From NCBI GenBank assembly GCA_903871465.1, contig CAIQHB010000037.1, forward strand, positions 96,472 through 160,471: a stretch of DNA of 64,000 bases, in the 5' to 3' direction. The DNA is from an uncultured Methanosarcinales archaeon (lineage in GTDB: Archaea; Halobacteriota; Methanosarcinia; Methanotrichales; Methanotrichaceae). The position numbers were made by a program, and so were the translations under genes. The notes under the pieces were generated by a model. The model did not search any database, was not told the origin of the DNA, and saw only the letters and a list, made by a program, of their open reading frames with translations. Positions 7,764 through 18,500 of this stretch are shown piece by piece; positions within the stretch are counted from its first letter, which is position 1, and every line of letters starts with the position of its first letter.

Positions 7764-10514
7764 ATGACACCCGAGGAGGAAGCCCGCCAGGAGATTGACC
7801 GTCTTTTGCAGGCAGCAGGCTGGCAGGTTCAAGATTATAGGAACCTTAACCTGGGGGCGGCGTCTGGCGTCGCTGTTCGTGAGTTTCCTCTAGAATCTGG
7901 TCGGGCCGATTATCTCCTTTTCGTTGATCGAATAGCGGTTGGAGCTATCGAGGCAAAGCCTGAAGGTACTATTTTAACCGATGTGGAAGGGCAGACTGAA
8001 AGATATCTGAGAGGAATTCCGGAGAACATCCCGCATTTTCAAGATCCCTTGCCTTTCGAGTTCGAGAGCACAGGCGCGGAAATATATTTTGCAGACCTTA
8101 GAGATTCATACTGGCGCTCCAGGAGAGTTTTTGCTTTCTTCAGGCCCGAGACCCTGCACGATTGGATCAAGGAAAAGGATACCCTGAGAGATCGGCTGAG
8201 GAAGATGCCCAATCTCGCCAAAGCCTGCCTGAGGGACTGCCAGTTCGAAGCCATTACTAACCTTGAGCAGTCTTTCGGAGAGGGTAGGCCAAGAGCCCTC
8301 ATCCAGATGGCCACAGGCAGCGGCAAGACCTACGCCGCTGTGAACTCCGTATACAGGCTTATCAAACACGCCAAAGCTCGAAGAATCCTGTTTCTGGTGG
8401 ACAGGAAGACCCTGGGTGAACAGGCCTTAAACGAGTTCAGGCAGTTCGCCACGCCGGATGATGGCCGCAAGTTCACTGAGCTATACAATGTCCAGCACAT
8501 GACCTCCAACACCCTGGATAAGTCCTGTATGGTCTGCATCAGCACCATCCAGAGAATGTTCTCCATGCTCAAGGGCCAGGAACTCGATGAGGAGCTGGAT
8601 GACCAATCGAGTTTTGAATACGAGCCGGTGGAAGCTGAGCCAGTGGAGATCGAGTACAATCCTGATATTCCCATTGAATACTTCGACTTCATTATCATCG
8701 ACGAGTGCCACAGGTCCATCTACAAACTCTGGAGGCAGGTTCTGGAGTACTTCGACGCCTTCCTGATAGGCATGACTGCCACTCCCTTGAAGCAGACCCT
8801 GGGATTCTTCAACCAGAATCTGGTGATGGAATACACTCACGAAAGGGCGGTAGCGGACGGGGTTAATGTAGACGGCGACATCTACAGGATCAGGACCCAG
8901 ATAACAGATAACGGAAGCGTTATAGATGCGGGTTTCCCTGTCGAGAAGAGAGACCGCATGACCCGCAAAAGGCGTTGGGAGAGGCTGGACGAGCCAATCC
9001 AGTATACGAAGACGCAGCTCGATCGCTATGTGGTGGCTCCGGACCAGATAAGGACCATCATCAAAGCCTTCAGAGACAGGCTCTTCCAGGAGATCTTCCC
9101 AGGCAGGACCGAGGTTCCCAAGACGCTCATTTTCGCCAAGACGGATTCCCATGCCGAGGATATAGTGAACATAATCAGGGAGGAGTTCAACCGGGGCAAC
9201 GAGTTCTGCAGGAAGATCACCTACAGGACGACGGATGAGAGGCCGGACAGGATTCTGGCCAGTTTTCGCAACTCCTACTATCCCAGGATTGCGGTCACAG
9301 TGGACATGATCTCCACAGGGACGGATGTGAAGCCCCTGGAATGCCTGTTGTTCATGAGGGATGTGAAGAGTCTGGGCTATTTCGAACAGATGAAAGGCAG
9401 AGGAACGAGAGTGATCTCCTCCACGGACTTCCAGCAGGTGACGCCCGGAGTGAACCACAAGACTCATTTCGTTCTGGTTGATGCGGTAGGAGTTACGGAG
9501 AGCTGTAAGGGCGACGGGCCACCTTTGGAGTGCAAGAGGTCTGTATCTTTTGAATCCATTCTCATGTCCGTGGCCAAGGGCGTGAGGGACGAGGATACCC
9601 TTTCCACGCTGGCGGGCAGGCTGGCGAAGCTGGATCGGAAGATTGAGGAGAAGGATAGGGACGATCTGAAGGCGACGGCCGGAGGCAAGCCGCTCAGAGA
9701 GGTCATAAACGACCTCATAGATGCCATAGATCCGGATAAGCAGGAAGAGAGAGCCAAAGAGCAATTCAGGGTCGAGAGCCCATCCGAGGAGCAGGTAAAG
9801 GAGGCGGCAAAAGAGATCGCCAAGAAGGCATGCTTGCCCTTCGACGAGCCCACGTTCAGGAATGCACTGATCGATATCAAGAGAAAGAGCGATCAGATAA
9901 TCGATAACGACTCGAAGGACCAGATTATTTACGCGGGCTACGACCCGCAGGCATTGGAGAGGGCAAAGGGAACTGTGGAGAGCTTCAAGAAGTTCATCGA
10001 GGAGAACAGGGACGAGGTCACTGCCCTGCAGATAATCTACAGCAAGCCCTACGGCCAGAGGCATTTGACCTACGAGCAGATCAAGCAGCTGGCAGAGGCA
10101 ATCGAGCGCCCGCCGTACGGCCTCAATCAGAATCTGGTGTGGCAGGCTTATGAGCAATTGGATCGATCCAGAGTTGAAGGGGCTGGGCCGCAGAAGCTGC
10201 TGACCAATATTGTCTCCCTGGTGAGGTTTGCCATGGGCGAGAGCCCGATCCTGAGCCCATTCCCGGATACCGTGAACGAGAGGTTCGATGCCTGGGTCTC
10301 CCGAGCGGAGGCAAAAGGGAGGAAGTTCACACCGGAGCAGATCGAGTGGTTTAAGATGATCAAGGAGCACATCTCAACAAGTCTGGGGATTGGGATGAAT
10401 GACTTCGACTATGCGCCATTTCATGACCGAGGCGGTGTGATGAGGGCCTACAAGCTGTTCGGGCAGGACCTGGGCGGGATTCTGGATGAGTTAAACGGCG
10501 TGCTAGTAGGATAA
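7764..10514 (+). CDS. hsdR: Type I restriction enzyme, R (nuclease-translocase) subunit
   Basis: 916 residues. The N-terminal nuclease domain shows the PD-(D/E)xK core, with D49 and E63-A-K65 in GRADY...IEAK. A superfamily 2 DNA translocase follows: Walker A ATGSGKT (183-189), DECH box (313-316), TATP motif III (338-341) and a C-terminal helicase half with STGTDVK and a QMKGRGTR motif. The C-terminal 250 residues are helical and would dock on the methylase. With HsdS and HsdM it forms the complex that cuts unmodified DNA after ATP-driven translocation. The subunit is full length, but because hsdM downstream is frameshifted, whether the system is active is uncertain. Confidence 0.95.
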   Translation: MTPEEEARQEIDRLLQAAGWQVQDYRNLNLGAASGVAVREFPLESGRADYLLFVDRIAVGAIEAKPEGTILTDVEGQTERYLRGIPENIPHFQDPLPFEFESTGAEIYFADLRDSYWRSRRVFAFFRPETLHDWIKEKDTLRDRLRKMPNLAKACLRDCQFEAITNLEQSFGEGRPRALIQMATGSGKTYAAVNSVYRLIKHAKARRILFLVDRKTLGEQALNEFRQFATPDDGRKFTELYNVQHMTSNTLDKSCMVCISTIQRMFSMLKGQELDEELDDQSSFEYEPVEAEPVEIEYNPDIPIEYFDFIIIDECHRSIYKLWRQVLEYFDAFLIGMTATPLKQTLGFFNQNLVMEYTHERAVADGVNVDGDIYRIRTQITDNGSVIDAGFPVEKRDRMTRKRRWERLDEPIQYTKTQLDRYVVAPDQIRTIIKAFRDRLFQEIFPGRTEVPKTLIFAKTDSHAEDIVNIIREEFNRGNEFCRKITYRTTDERPDRILASFRNSYYPRIAVTVDMISTGTDVKPLECLLFMRDVKSLGYFEQMKGRGTRVISSTDFQQVTPGVNHKTHFVLVDAVGVTESCKGDGPPLECKRSVSFESILMSVAKGVRDEDTLSTLAGRLAKLDRKIEEKDRDDLKATAGGKPLREVINDLIDAIDPDKQEERAKEQFRVESPSEEQVKEAAKEIAKKACLPFDEPTFRNALIDIKRKSDQIIDNDSKDQIIYAGYDPQALERAKGTVESFKKFIEENRDEVTALQIIYSKPYGQRHLTYEQIKQLAEAIERPPYGLNQNLVWQAYEQLDRSRVEGAGPQKLLTNIVSLVRFAMGESPILSPFPDTVNERFDAWVSRAEAKGRKFTPEQIEWFKMIKEHISTSLGIGMNDFDYAPFHDRGGVMRAYKLFGQDLGGILDELNGVLVG

Positions 10515-10539
10515 AAAAATTGAATTCGTTGATAAATCT

Positions 10540-11079
10540 TTAAGCATTATGCAGACTTCTTATTTTCCAAACCAATTTAAGAGTAATTAATATGCTAACC
10601 AAATCTATGAAGAGCAACAAAATGAAAGGAACTGTTAAATTATAATTGAAGCTCCAATTGTTTATCCCAGTATCGTATATAAGAACTCCTATAAAGACTG
10701 CCATTAATTGTGAAAATAGAAAGATACCACTCAGAGGCCGAACGTGAAATCTGGAATTCATTCGTAAATCTTTAAAATTTTCCCAGCTGAGCTCCAATTC
10801 GGGAATCTTTTTTTCTAGTTTTCTAAGATATTTTATTGTTTGCATTTGACGTTTTTCAAGATAAAACCATTCGATCTCTATTAGAGCGGCAATTGGCGGA
10901 AAAACCAAAGCCACGGATGGTGGAACATTTTTGGTCAAAGCAGCACCTAAGAATGCAGCCGCAATAGTCAAAGTCAATTGAATTATCTTTTGCCGCATTT
11001 CAAACCTCTTAATTATTTGCTCACTTAAGAATGAATACTCCATCTTTAGACCCGTTAGCTTAAGATTTTCTTGATCCAT
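10540..11079 (-). CDS. Membrane protein inserted within the restriction-modification locus
   Basis: 179 residues on the strand opposite hsdR and hsdS. Two pairs of hydrophobic segments are visible: about 38-70 (IIQLTLTIAAAFLGAALTKN, then a valine/alanine-rich stretch) and about 118-170 (SGIFLFSQLMAVFIGVLIYD, then VPFILLLFIDLVSILITL). The topology resembles the small SLATT-like or RipA-like membrane proteins found in defence loci, but I see no diagnostic motif. The start at 11079 follows GGGAGGG. The DNA is clearly richer in A+T than hsdR. It may be a recent insertion or an accessory component of the locus. Confidence 0.6.
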   Translation of the reverse strand: MDQENLKLTGLKMEYSFLSEQIIKRFEMRQKIIQLTLTIAAAFLGAALTKNVPPSVALVFPPIAALIEIEWFYLEKRQMQTIKYLRKLEKKIPELELSWENFKDLRMNSRFHVRPLSGIFLFSQLMAVFIGVLIYDTGINNWSFNYNLTVPFILLLFIDLVSILITLKLVWKIRSLHNA

Positions 11080-11216
11080 GTCCGTAATTCCCTCCCGGGT
11101 CTCATCAATTGATTCCTTGGCTTAAAGCTTCCGGAGTTGATTTCATGCGTGGATCGGAATGATCGATAGATTTTTAACGATAACTTATTACTTGGATAAG
11201 CTGAAGATGACGAAGG

Positions 11217-12695
11217 ATGATGGAAGCCAATAATTATTCACTACGGCTCCCAGAAAGATGGACATGGATAAAAGTTGGAGATATCAATAACAAATTACAG
11301 TATGGAAGCTCAGAGAAGGCAAATGGTGATTACTCCGGCATTCCTGTCATTCGAATGGGAAATATTAAGGATAGTAAAATAATTTATGATAATCTAAAAT
11401 ATTTCTCATTAGACTCGCCGGATTTGGACGAAATCTTGCTCGAAGATGGAGATGTTCTATTTAACAGAACTAATAGTCCAGAATTAGTTGGAAAAGCAGC
11501 AGTCTATAGAAATAGAAGCAATTACCCTAAAGCCGTGTTCGCTTCCTATTTAATTAGGATAAAAGTAAAAAAAAGTTTCTACGATCCTGAACTGCTATCT
11601 CTTTTTATAAACTCCTTTTATGGCCGCGAATTCATTAAATCAGTCGTATCGCAAATGGTAGGGCAGGCTAACGTAAATGGCACAAAATTAGCTGCAATGC
11701 CTATCCCCCTCGCACCTCTAGCTGAGCAGCACCGCATCGTCGCCCGCATCGAGGAGCTATTCAGCCGCCTGGATGTCGGGGTCGAGGCGCTGCAGAAAGC
11801 CAAGGCACAGCTCCAGCGCTACCGTCAGGCAGTGCTCAAGGCAGCTGTGGAGGGCAGGCTCACTGAGGAGTGGCGGAAAACGCATCAGAATGTTGAGCTT
11901 GCGGAGACGCTGTTAGAGAGCATTTCCATCAAGGAGGCAGAGCTGCCAGATGAAAAAAACCGACCCCAATTGCCGTATGGGTGGGCATGGGCAAGTTTAG
12001 AGCAGCTATCTGAACAGATTGTAGATTGTTTACATTCCACGCCAGAATTCGCATCTAATGGCAAATACTGTATTGATACAACGTGCATTGAGCCAGGAAG
12101 AATTCTTTTCGATAAAGCTCGTTTTGTTTCAGAAGAAATTTATAGAGAGCGGATCCGAAGATTAAAACCTGAAGCAGGTGATATCTTATTTTCTAGAGAA
12201 GGCACAATAGGTACTGCAATTACCGTTCTCAATAATGTGGAATTCTGTCTGGGGCAAAGGATGATGATGTTCAGACCATCAGATAGTATTATTCCCGCAT
12301 ATTTCATGTGGGCTATGCTTTCAGACACATTCAAAAAACAATGGGAACCTAAAGTTACAGGAACAACTGCGCCTCATGTAAATATTCGAGACTTAAGAGT
12401 AATGGTTTTGCCGCTTACTTCCGTAGCCGAGCAGGTTGAAATTATTGACGAAATCGAAAGCAAACTTTCATTAACGGATGAAATTGAGCGAATCATAGGA
12501 CAAAACCTCATACGAGCAGTGCGCTTCCGCCAATCCATCTTAAAATTGGCCTTCGAGGGCAGGCTCGTTCCCCAGGACCCCAGCGACGAGCCCGTCTCCG
12601 TGCTCCTGGAGCGAATTAAGACAGAAAAGGCAAAAGAATCTCCAAGAAGAGCCAGAAGAAACAACAGCATTCAGCAGATGAGGCTGATCCAATGA
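11217..12695 (+). CDS. hsdS: Type I restriction-modification specificity subunit
   Basis: 492 residues with the standard two-half layout: target recognition domain 1 (about 10-160), a conserved spacer helix (about 170-215, with LAEQHRIVARIEELFSRLDV), target recognition domain 2 (about 250-415) and a second conserved helix (about 420-470, ending in FEGRLVPQDPSDEPVSVLLE). HsdS sets the DNA target of both methylation and cutting. The two recognition domains are AT-rich, while the spacer is GC-rich like the rest of the locus. The stop overlaps the hsdM start (ATGA). A double ATG begins the gene at 11217/11220. Confidence 0.93.
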   Translation: MMEANNYSLRLPERWTWIKVGDINNKLQYGSSEKANGDYSGIPVIRMGNIKDSKIIYDNLKYFSLDSPDLDEILLEDGDVLFNRTNSPELVGKAAVYRNRSNYPKAVFASYLIRIKVKKSFYDPELLSLFINSFYGREFIKSVVSQMVGQANVNGTKLAAMPIPLAPLAEQHRIVARIEELFSRLDVGVEALQKAKAQLQRYRQAVLKAAVEGRLTEEWRKTHQNVELAETLLESISIKEAELPDEKNRPQLPYGWAWASLEQLSEQIVDCLHSTPEFASNGKYCIDTTCIEPGRILFDKARFVSEEIYRERIRRLKPEAGDILFSREGTIGTAITVLNNVEFCLGQRMMMFRPSDSIIPAYFMWAMLSDTFKKQWEPKVTGTTAPHVNIRDLRVMVLPLTSVAEQVEIIDEIESKLSLTDEIERIIGQNLIRAVRFRQSILKLAFEGRLVPQDPSDEPVSVLLERIKTEKAKESPRRARRNNSIQQMRLIQ

Positions 12696-14171
12696 CCGAA
12701 GAATCCTCCATAGTCCAGCGGGTCTGGAACTACTGCAACGTCCTCAGGGACGATGGCGTGAGCTACGGCGACTACCTGGAGCAGCTCACTTACCTCCTCT
12801 TCCTGAAGATGGCAGATGAGCAGACCAAGCCACCGATCAACAAGCCATCCACCATACCAAAAGGCCTGGACTGGCAGAGCCTCCAGCCGGAAAAGGGAGC
12901 AGAACTTGAGGAGCAGTACCGCCACATCCTCGAATCGCTTGGCAAAGGGCCGGGAATGCTGGGGGTGATCTTCCGCAAGTCCCAGAACCGCATCCAGGAC
13001 CCCGCGAAGCTGAAACAGCTCATAGACCTCATCAACGGCGAGACCTGGATAGGGTTGGACATCGACATCAAGGGCGCGATCTACGAGGGCCTGCTGGAGA
13101 AGAATGCAGAGGACGTGAAAGGCGGCGCGGGGCAGTATTTCACACCCAGGCCATTGATAAAGGCCATTGTGGAGGTCATCAGGCCCAAGCCCGGAGAGAC
13201 CGTCTTTGATCCGGCCTGCGGTACAGGCGGGTTCCTCCTGGCGGCCTATGATTACGTCGAGAAGAAATACCCTATCGATAAGGAGCAGAAGAAGGCGCTG
13301 AGGTTCGAAACCCTGGGAGGCAAGGACGTGGTCGATGGAGTGGTCAGGCTCTGTGCCATGAACCTCTTTCTGCACGGCATTGGAGGCGAGGAGAGCCCCA
13401 TCGAGGTCGGAGACTCCCTGCTATCGGACCCGGGAAAACGCTACAAACTGATTCTCACCAATCCGCCTTTTGGAAAGAAGAGCAGCATCACCATAACGAA
13501 CGGCGAAGGGAAGGCCGATAAAGAATCGCTGACCTATAACCGCCAGGACTTCTCAGCCACAACCCTCGAACAAGCAGCTCAACTTCCTCCAGCACGTGAA
13601 GACCCTGCTTGAGATAAATGGCCGCGCGGCAGTAGTTGTGCCTGATAATGTTCTATTCGAAGGCGGAGCGGGCGAGACTGTGCGCCGCAAGTTCCTCCTG
13701 GAGTGTGATGTTCATACTCTGCTGCGCCTGCCTACAGGCGTCTTCTACGCCCAGGGGGTGAAGGCCAATGTGCTCTTCTTTGATAAGAAGCCAGCCAGCG
13801 ATCGGCCGTGGACTGAGAAGCTCTGGATCTACGACCTGAGGACTAACAAGCACTTCACCCTCAAAACCAATCCGCTCAAGCTCGATGACCTGCAGGACTT
13901 CATCCAATGTTACAACCCTGAGAACAGGCATCAGAGGGAGGAGAGCGAGAGGTTCAAGGCCTTCAGCTACGAAGAGCTGGTGAAGCGCGATAAAGCCAGC
14001 CTGGACATTTTCTGGCTGAAGGACGAAAGCCTGGAGGACTCGGATAATTTGCCTGCGCCGGAGGTGCTGGCGGCGGAGATTGTGGAGAGCCTGGAGACGG
14101 CGCTGGGTGAGTTCAGGGCGATATATGAAGAGCTGGGGAGCAGGGCAGGACAGGCCGAAGGCGGAAAATAG
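12692..14171 (+). pseudogene. hsdM: Type I DNA methyltransferase subunit, split by a frameshift
   Basis: The first frame (12692-13612) has the helical HsdM N-terminal domain and the methylase core: FDPACGTGG (SAM-binding motif I) and TNPPFG (motif IV, catalytic N6-adenine NPPF). The second frame (from 13596 to 14171) continues with the rest of the methylase fold and the C-terminal domain. The two join if one C is removed from the CCC run at 13563-13565: the protein then reads ATT-SNKQLNFLQHVKTLLEIN, the usual HsdM sequence at this place. The gene is otherwise intact. It may be a true mutation, a phase-variable tract or a sequencing error. If genuine, the system lacks methylation while hsdR is intact, which would be hard for a cell to tolerate, so an error or suppression is plausible. 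Confidence 0.88.
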
Positions 14172-14497
14172 AGTAAACTTAAGCCTTAGCTATTGTGGAA
14201 TCGGAGATCGGAATTGTGAATGGAAGATCCAATTTTGGAAGAGAATGAGAGATAAATGGTAGTGCGGTTACAGATTTTATATTATGAATCAAGGAGTGTT
14301 AGGTCGTTCATGCGAAATGAATGACAGCCACAAATGGTAATTATTATCTAGTGGAGAGTAATATAGAATGCAGACGAAACCAGGAAAACACAATAATATA
14401 AGAATGCAAGAATATAATTATATGGATTGCGCAAATTTTGTTATCGAACAATAGAGGGATGATGTTGCGAGAGAATACTGAATATAGGAATCTTTTG

Positions 14498-14950
14498 ATG
14501 CTTAGGATAATACGATCTGCTTCAATCGTGATTAGTCTCATTGTGCTTTTCAGTTCTGAAGCGGCAATGGGAGAGGAGAATATATCAAGCGCGATGTCTA
14601 CAAGAATTAATACATCAAATATTGCACAAGTTAGTTTTTTGGATAATATAACCGGAAATCTTACTAGCTCGGATCTATTGACTCATTCAAATGAGTCGCT
14701 GAATGTGTCTGCATATTCTACAGAAAAAGACAGATCATCATGTCTTAATAAAATTAAAATCTGTAACAGCCCATTCAATTCAAAAGGACCTTGTGCTGAC
14801 TACATAAGATGCATGAGAGGATGCGCATGCGATTATCTTTCCGCAAATTGCTTCTGCGAAGAAGAGCATCCCAATGATAAAGCTGCATATGATATGTGTG
14901 TTGAAGAAAACACTGGAAAATGCGATTGCGAACAACCAGCAGGTTGCTAG
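14498..14950 (+). CDS. Secreted cysteine-rich small protein
   Basis: 150 residues. Start at ATG 14498, chosen because a ribosome site (TAGGA) lies at the right distance and the first 25 residues (MLRIIRSASIVISLIVLFSS) then form a clean signal peptide ending at AAMG. The middle is Ser/Thr/Asn-rich with several N-x-S/T sequons. The last 70 residues hold 12 cysteines in pairs (C-M-R-G-C-A-C, C-F-C, C-D-C), a disulfide-rich knot-like domain. The region around it is AT-rich. No family recognised; similar Cys-rich secreted proteins are common near surface proteins in methanogens. It could be a toxin-like or adhesive extracellular protein, which is only a guess. Confidence 0.6.
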   Translation: MLRIIRSASIVISLIVLFSSEAAMGEENISSAMSTRINTSNIAQVSFLDNITGNLTSSDLLTHSNESLNVSAYSTEKDRSSCLNKIKICNSPFNSKGPCADYIRCMRGCACDYLSANCFCEEEHPNDKAAYDMCVEENTGKCDCEQPAGC

Positions 14951-15066
14951 GCAATAAAAAGGCATTGTCAAAGAACGATTATCTGTGCATATACCAATTT
15001 CGAAGAGAAATGAAAAGCCCTCACGGGAGGAGTTCGTGAACTGGCCAAAATTACTTGGTAATAATA

Positions 15067-15139
<73 letters not shown>

Positions 15140-15144
15140 GAAAG

Positions 15145-15218
15145 TGGGCCCGACGCGATTCGAACGCATGACCTCCGCCATGTCAAGGCGACGTCATAAC
15201 CAGCTAGACCACGGGCCC
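15145..15218 (-). tRNA. tRNA-Val (anticodon GAC)
   Basis: Minus strand; acceptor GGGCCCG pairs perfectly with CGGGCCC, the anticodon loop is TTGACAT with anticodon GAC, and the T loop is TTCGAAT. The discriminator is A and no CCA is encoded. It probably is cotranscribed with tRNA-Phe, which follows it at once. Confidence 0.95.
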
Positions 15219-15584
15219 GCAAGCAGGTCTCCTATCTTCTCCTCGCAGATAAAGGCTTCGGTCCTCGGAGAAACCTGGCAGGAGATGCCCGGAGGCTTGC
15301 CAAGATGAGCAGGAAGTCCAAATTCTCAAGAACGTCCAAGGATAAAGGGCAGAGCTTCATAGATTGTCCCCCGCGGACGCGGGGTTAGGGGGGCCGCCAC
15401 GGCCGGGAGTGGGCCCCCGTGTGCATTGCGCGGGAGGCCCGCAGGCCGACTCGCGGCACCCAAAAAGAGGAGATAAGCTGTTCTAGCCTATATCGGACAA
15501 GTCCCGTCTGCAGTTGAATGATTTCTGCATATTCAGGGCTTCTGGTCCAGGCACAGGCATGATTCAGGCATACCAAACCCAGAT
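15219..15584. other. Intergenic region with a GC-rich double hairpin
   Basis: No convincing gene. Within 15369-15418 are two strong hairpins: CCCCGC/GCGGGG with a GGAC loop (15369-15384), and a 7-bp stem GGGGGCC/GGCCCCC (15389-15418). The tract 15365-15460 is much richer in G+C than its surroundings. It could be a structured RNA end, a repeat element or a remnant. A 67-residue minus-strand frame across it (15385-15588) looks like chance. Confidence 0.5.
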
Positions 15585-18500
15585 TCAATTATAATAAACC
15601 TCTTTATGGTACTCATCCAGCGCCTTGATGGTGATCTGATCCTTCTTGGCCATGACAATGGCATCCGCCGCCGCCTGAGCCGCCTGGATGGTGGTGATGT
15701 AGGGGACATGGTAGTCCACAGCGTTGCGCCTGATCTGGAAGCCGTCCTTGACTGACTGCTTCGTGGTGGGCGTATTAATTATCAGCTTCACCTCGCCACG
15801 TTTTATGTAGTCCAGGACATGGGGGCTGCCGTTGAAGATCTTGTTCACCCGCTCCACTGATATGCCTGATTTCTTAAGATACTCGGCAGTGTTGTCTGTG
15901 GCGATTATCTTCAGTCCTGCATCAACCAGCTTCCTCGCCGCCACCGCCACCGTCGCTTTATCGTCATCCTTCACGGATATGAAGACCAATCCCTCCAGTG
16001 GTAGGGGATTGTCTGCAGATAGCTCCGCTTTGAAGAAGGCCAGACCCAGCTTGTAGTCTATGCCCATAACCTCTCCCGTGGACCTCATCTCCGGCCCCAG
16101 CAGAACGTCCGCACCGGGAAGTTTGTCAAAGGGCAGCAATACCTCCTTGACTGAGACGTAGGGCGTCTTAGGCTCCTGGAGATAGCCCTGCTCGCGCAGG
16201 GATTTATCGATCATGACGTTGGCTGCAATCTTGGCCAGGGGCAATCCAACCGCCTTGGAGACGAAGGGAATGGTCCGGCTGGATCTTGGGTTGGCCTCCA
16301 GAACATAAACCGTGCCGTCTTTGTAGGCCATCTGCAGGTTCACTATTCCCACGACCTTCAGGCCCAGCGCAATCTTTCGCACATAATCCCGCACTACCTC
16401 TAAAACCACACCAGGCAAAGTCTGGGGCGGAATCATGCAGGCGCTGTCACCCGAATGAATCCCTGCCTCTTCAATGTGCTCCATGATGGCACCGATGAGG
16501 ACATCAGTCCCGTCGCAGACGGCATCCACATCGATCTCCACCGCGTTTTGCAGGAAGTCGTCGATGAGAACAGGATGCTCGCGAGAGACCCGCACTGCCT
16601 CACGCATATACACTTCCAGACCTGACTCGTCGTAGACGATCTCCATAGCCCGTCCGCCTAAGACGTAACTGGGCCTGACGAGAACCGGATAGCCAATCCT
16701 CGCTGCAACCACCTTGGCCTCAACAGGAGAGTAGGCGATGCCAGCATTGGGCTGAGGGATATTCAACTGGTTCATGAGGGCATTGAACCTCTCCCGGTCC
16801 TCAGCCAGATCGATGCTGTCCGGAGTGGTGCCCAGGATCTTGGTCTTCAGGCCGCGGCGAGCTATCTCCTTTTCCAAAGGCATGGCCAGGTTTATGGCGG
16901 TCTGCCCACCGAACTGCAACATCAGACCGTAAGGCAACTCCTTCTCGATGATATTCATGACGTCTTCCAAGGTCACAGGCTCGAAGAAGAGCTTATCCGA
17001 GGTATCGTAATCAGTGGAAACCGTCTCTGGATTGTTATTGATGATGTGGGCCTCTATGCCCTGTTCACGTAGAGCCATCACGGCATGAACTGTGCAGTAG
17101 TCAAACTCAATTCCCTGGCCGATCCTGATGGGGCCGGATCCCAGGATTAACACCTTCATTCGGTCCGAGGGCACAAGCTCGCACTCGGTATCATAGGACG
17201 AGTAGTAGTAAGGCGTCTTGGCCTCAAACTCGGCAGCGCAGGTATCGACCATCTTGTAGGTGGGAATAATACCGAGAGCTAGGCGCATATCCGTTATCTC
17301 TTCCCGGCTTTTGCCGACGAATGCCGCTATCTGCCCATCTGTGAATCCGGTGCGCTTGGCCTTGCGGAGGGTCTCTGGATTCAGATCCTTTCTTATCTCC
17401 GCTTCCATTGAAACAATGTTCTGAATCCGGTAGAGGAAGTAAGGCTCAATTCCCGTCATTGCTGAGATATCCTCTGGGGAGACGCCCCTCTTCAGGGCCT
17501 GGTAGATGGCAAAGAGCCGCTCGTCAGTGGGATTCAGAAGGAGGTTCTTGATCTCTTCATCCGTCCAGACGGTGTACTTTCCTGAGTATCCAAAGTCCTT
17601 ATCGATGTCCAGGGAACGCACAGCCTTCATGAGGGACTCTTCGTAGCTTCGGCCGATGGCCATTACCTCGCCCGTAGATTTCATGGCTGTGGTGAGTGTA
17701 TTGTCGGCCTTGACGAACTTATCGAAAGGCCAGCGGGGGATCTTCGTCACCACATAATCCACAGTGGGCTCAAAGGATGCGGGCGTCTCTTTGGTCACAT
17801 CGTTCCTGATCTCGTCCAGAGTCATTCCGATGGCGATCTTGGCGGTGACACGGGCAATGGGATATCCGGTGGCTTTGGACGCCAGAGCTGATGACCGGGA
17901 GACACGCGGGTTGACCTCTATGACCCGGTACTCGCCGTTCTTGACAGCGAACTGGATGTTGCAGCCGCCCTCGATTTCCAGGGCTCGAATGATATTGATG
18001 GCGGCGCTGCGCAGCATCTGGATCTCCTTGTCGGACAGGGTCTGGATGGGCGTGACGACAATGGACTCACCGGTATGAATGCCCATGGGGTCCATGTTCT
18101 CCATGTTGCAGATGGTGATGCAGGTGTTATTCGAGTCCCTCATCACCTCGTATTCCAGCTCAATCCAGCCACCCAGGCTCTCTTCCAGCAGTACCTGGCC
18201 GATCCGGGACCTCTTCAGTCCCATTTCGCAGATGCGGAGCAGATCCTCGCGTGTCTTGGCTATGCCTCCCCCTGAGCCGCCCAACGTATAAGCAGGCCTT
18301 ACCACCAGAGGCAGTCCCAGCTCAACCATAACCTGCAGAGCCTCATCCAGGGTATTGACCGCTTTGCTTTTCGGCACCGGCTCTCCGACCCGCTGCATTG
18401 CCTTCTTGAAGAGATCGCGATCCTCTGCCTCCCGGATGGATTTGACGGACGTTCCCAAAACCTCGACGTTATACTTCTCGAGAATTCCCATCTCCGCCAG

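Noticed and set aside
8481..10370. 629-residue frame antisense to hsdR
   Set aside because: It mirrors a clear hsdR coding region in a GC-rich gene; no recognisable protein.
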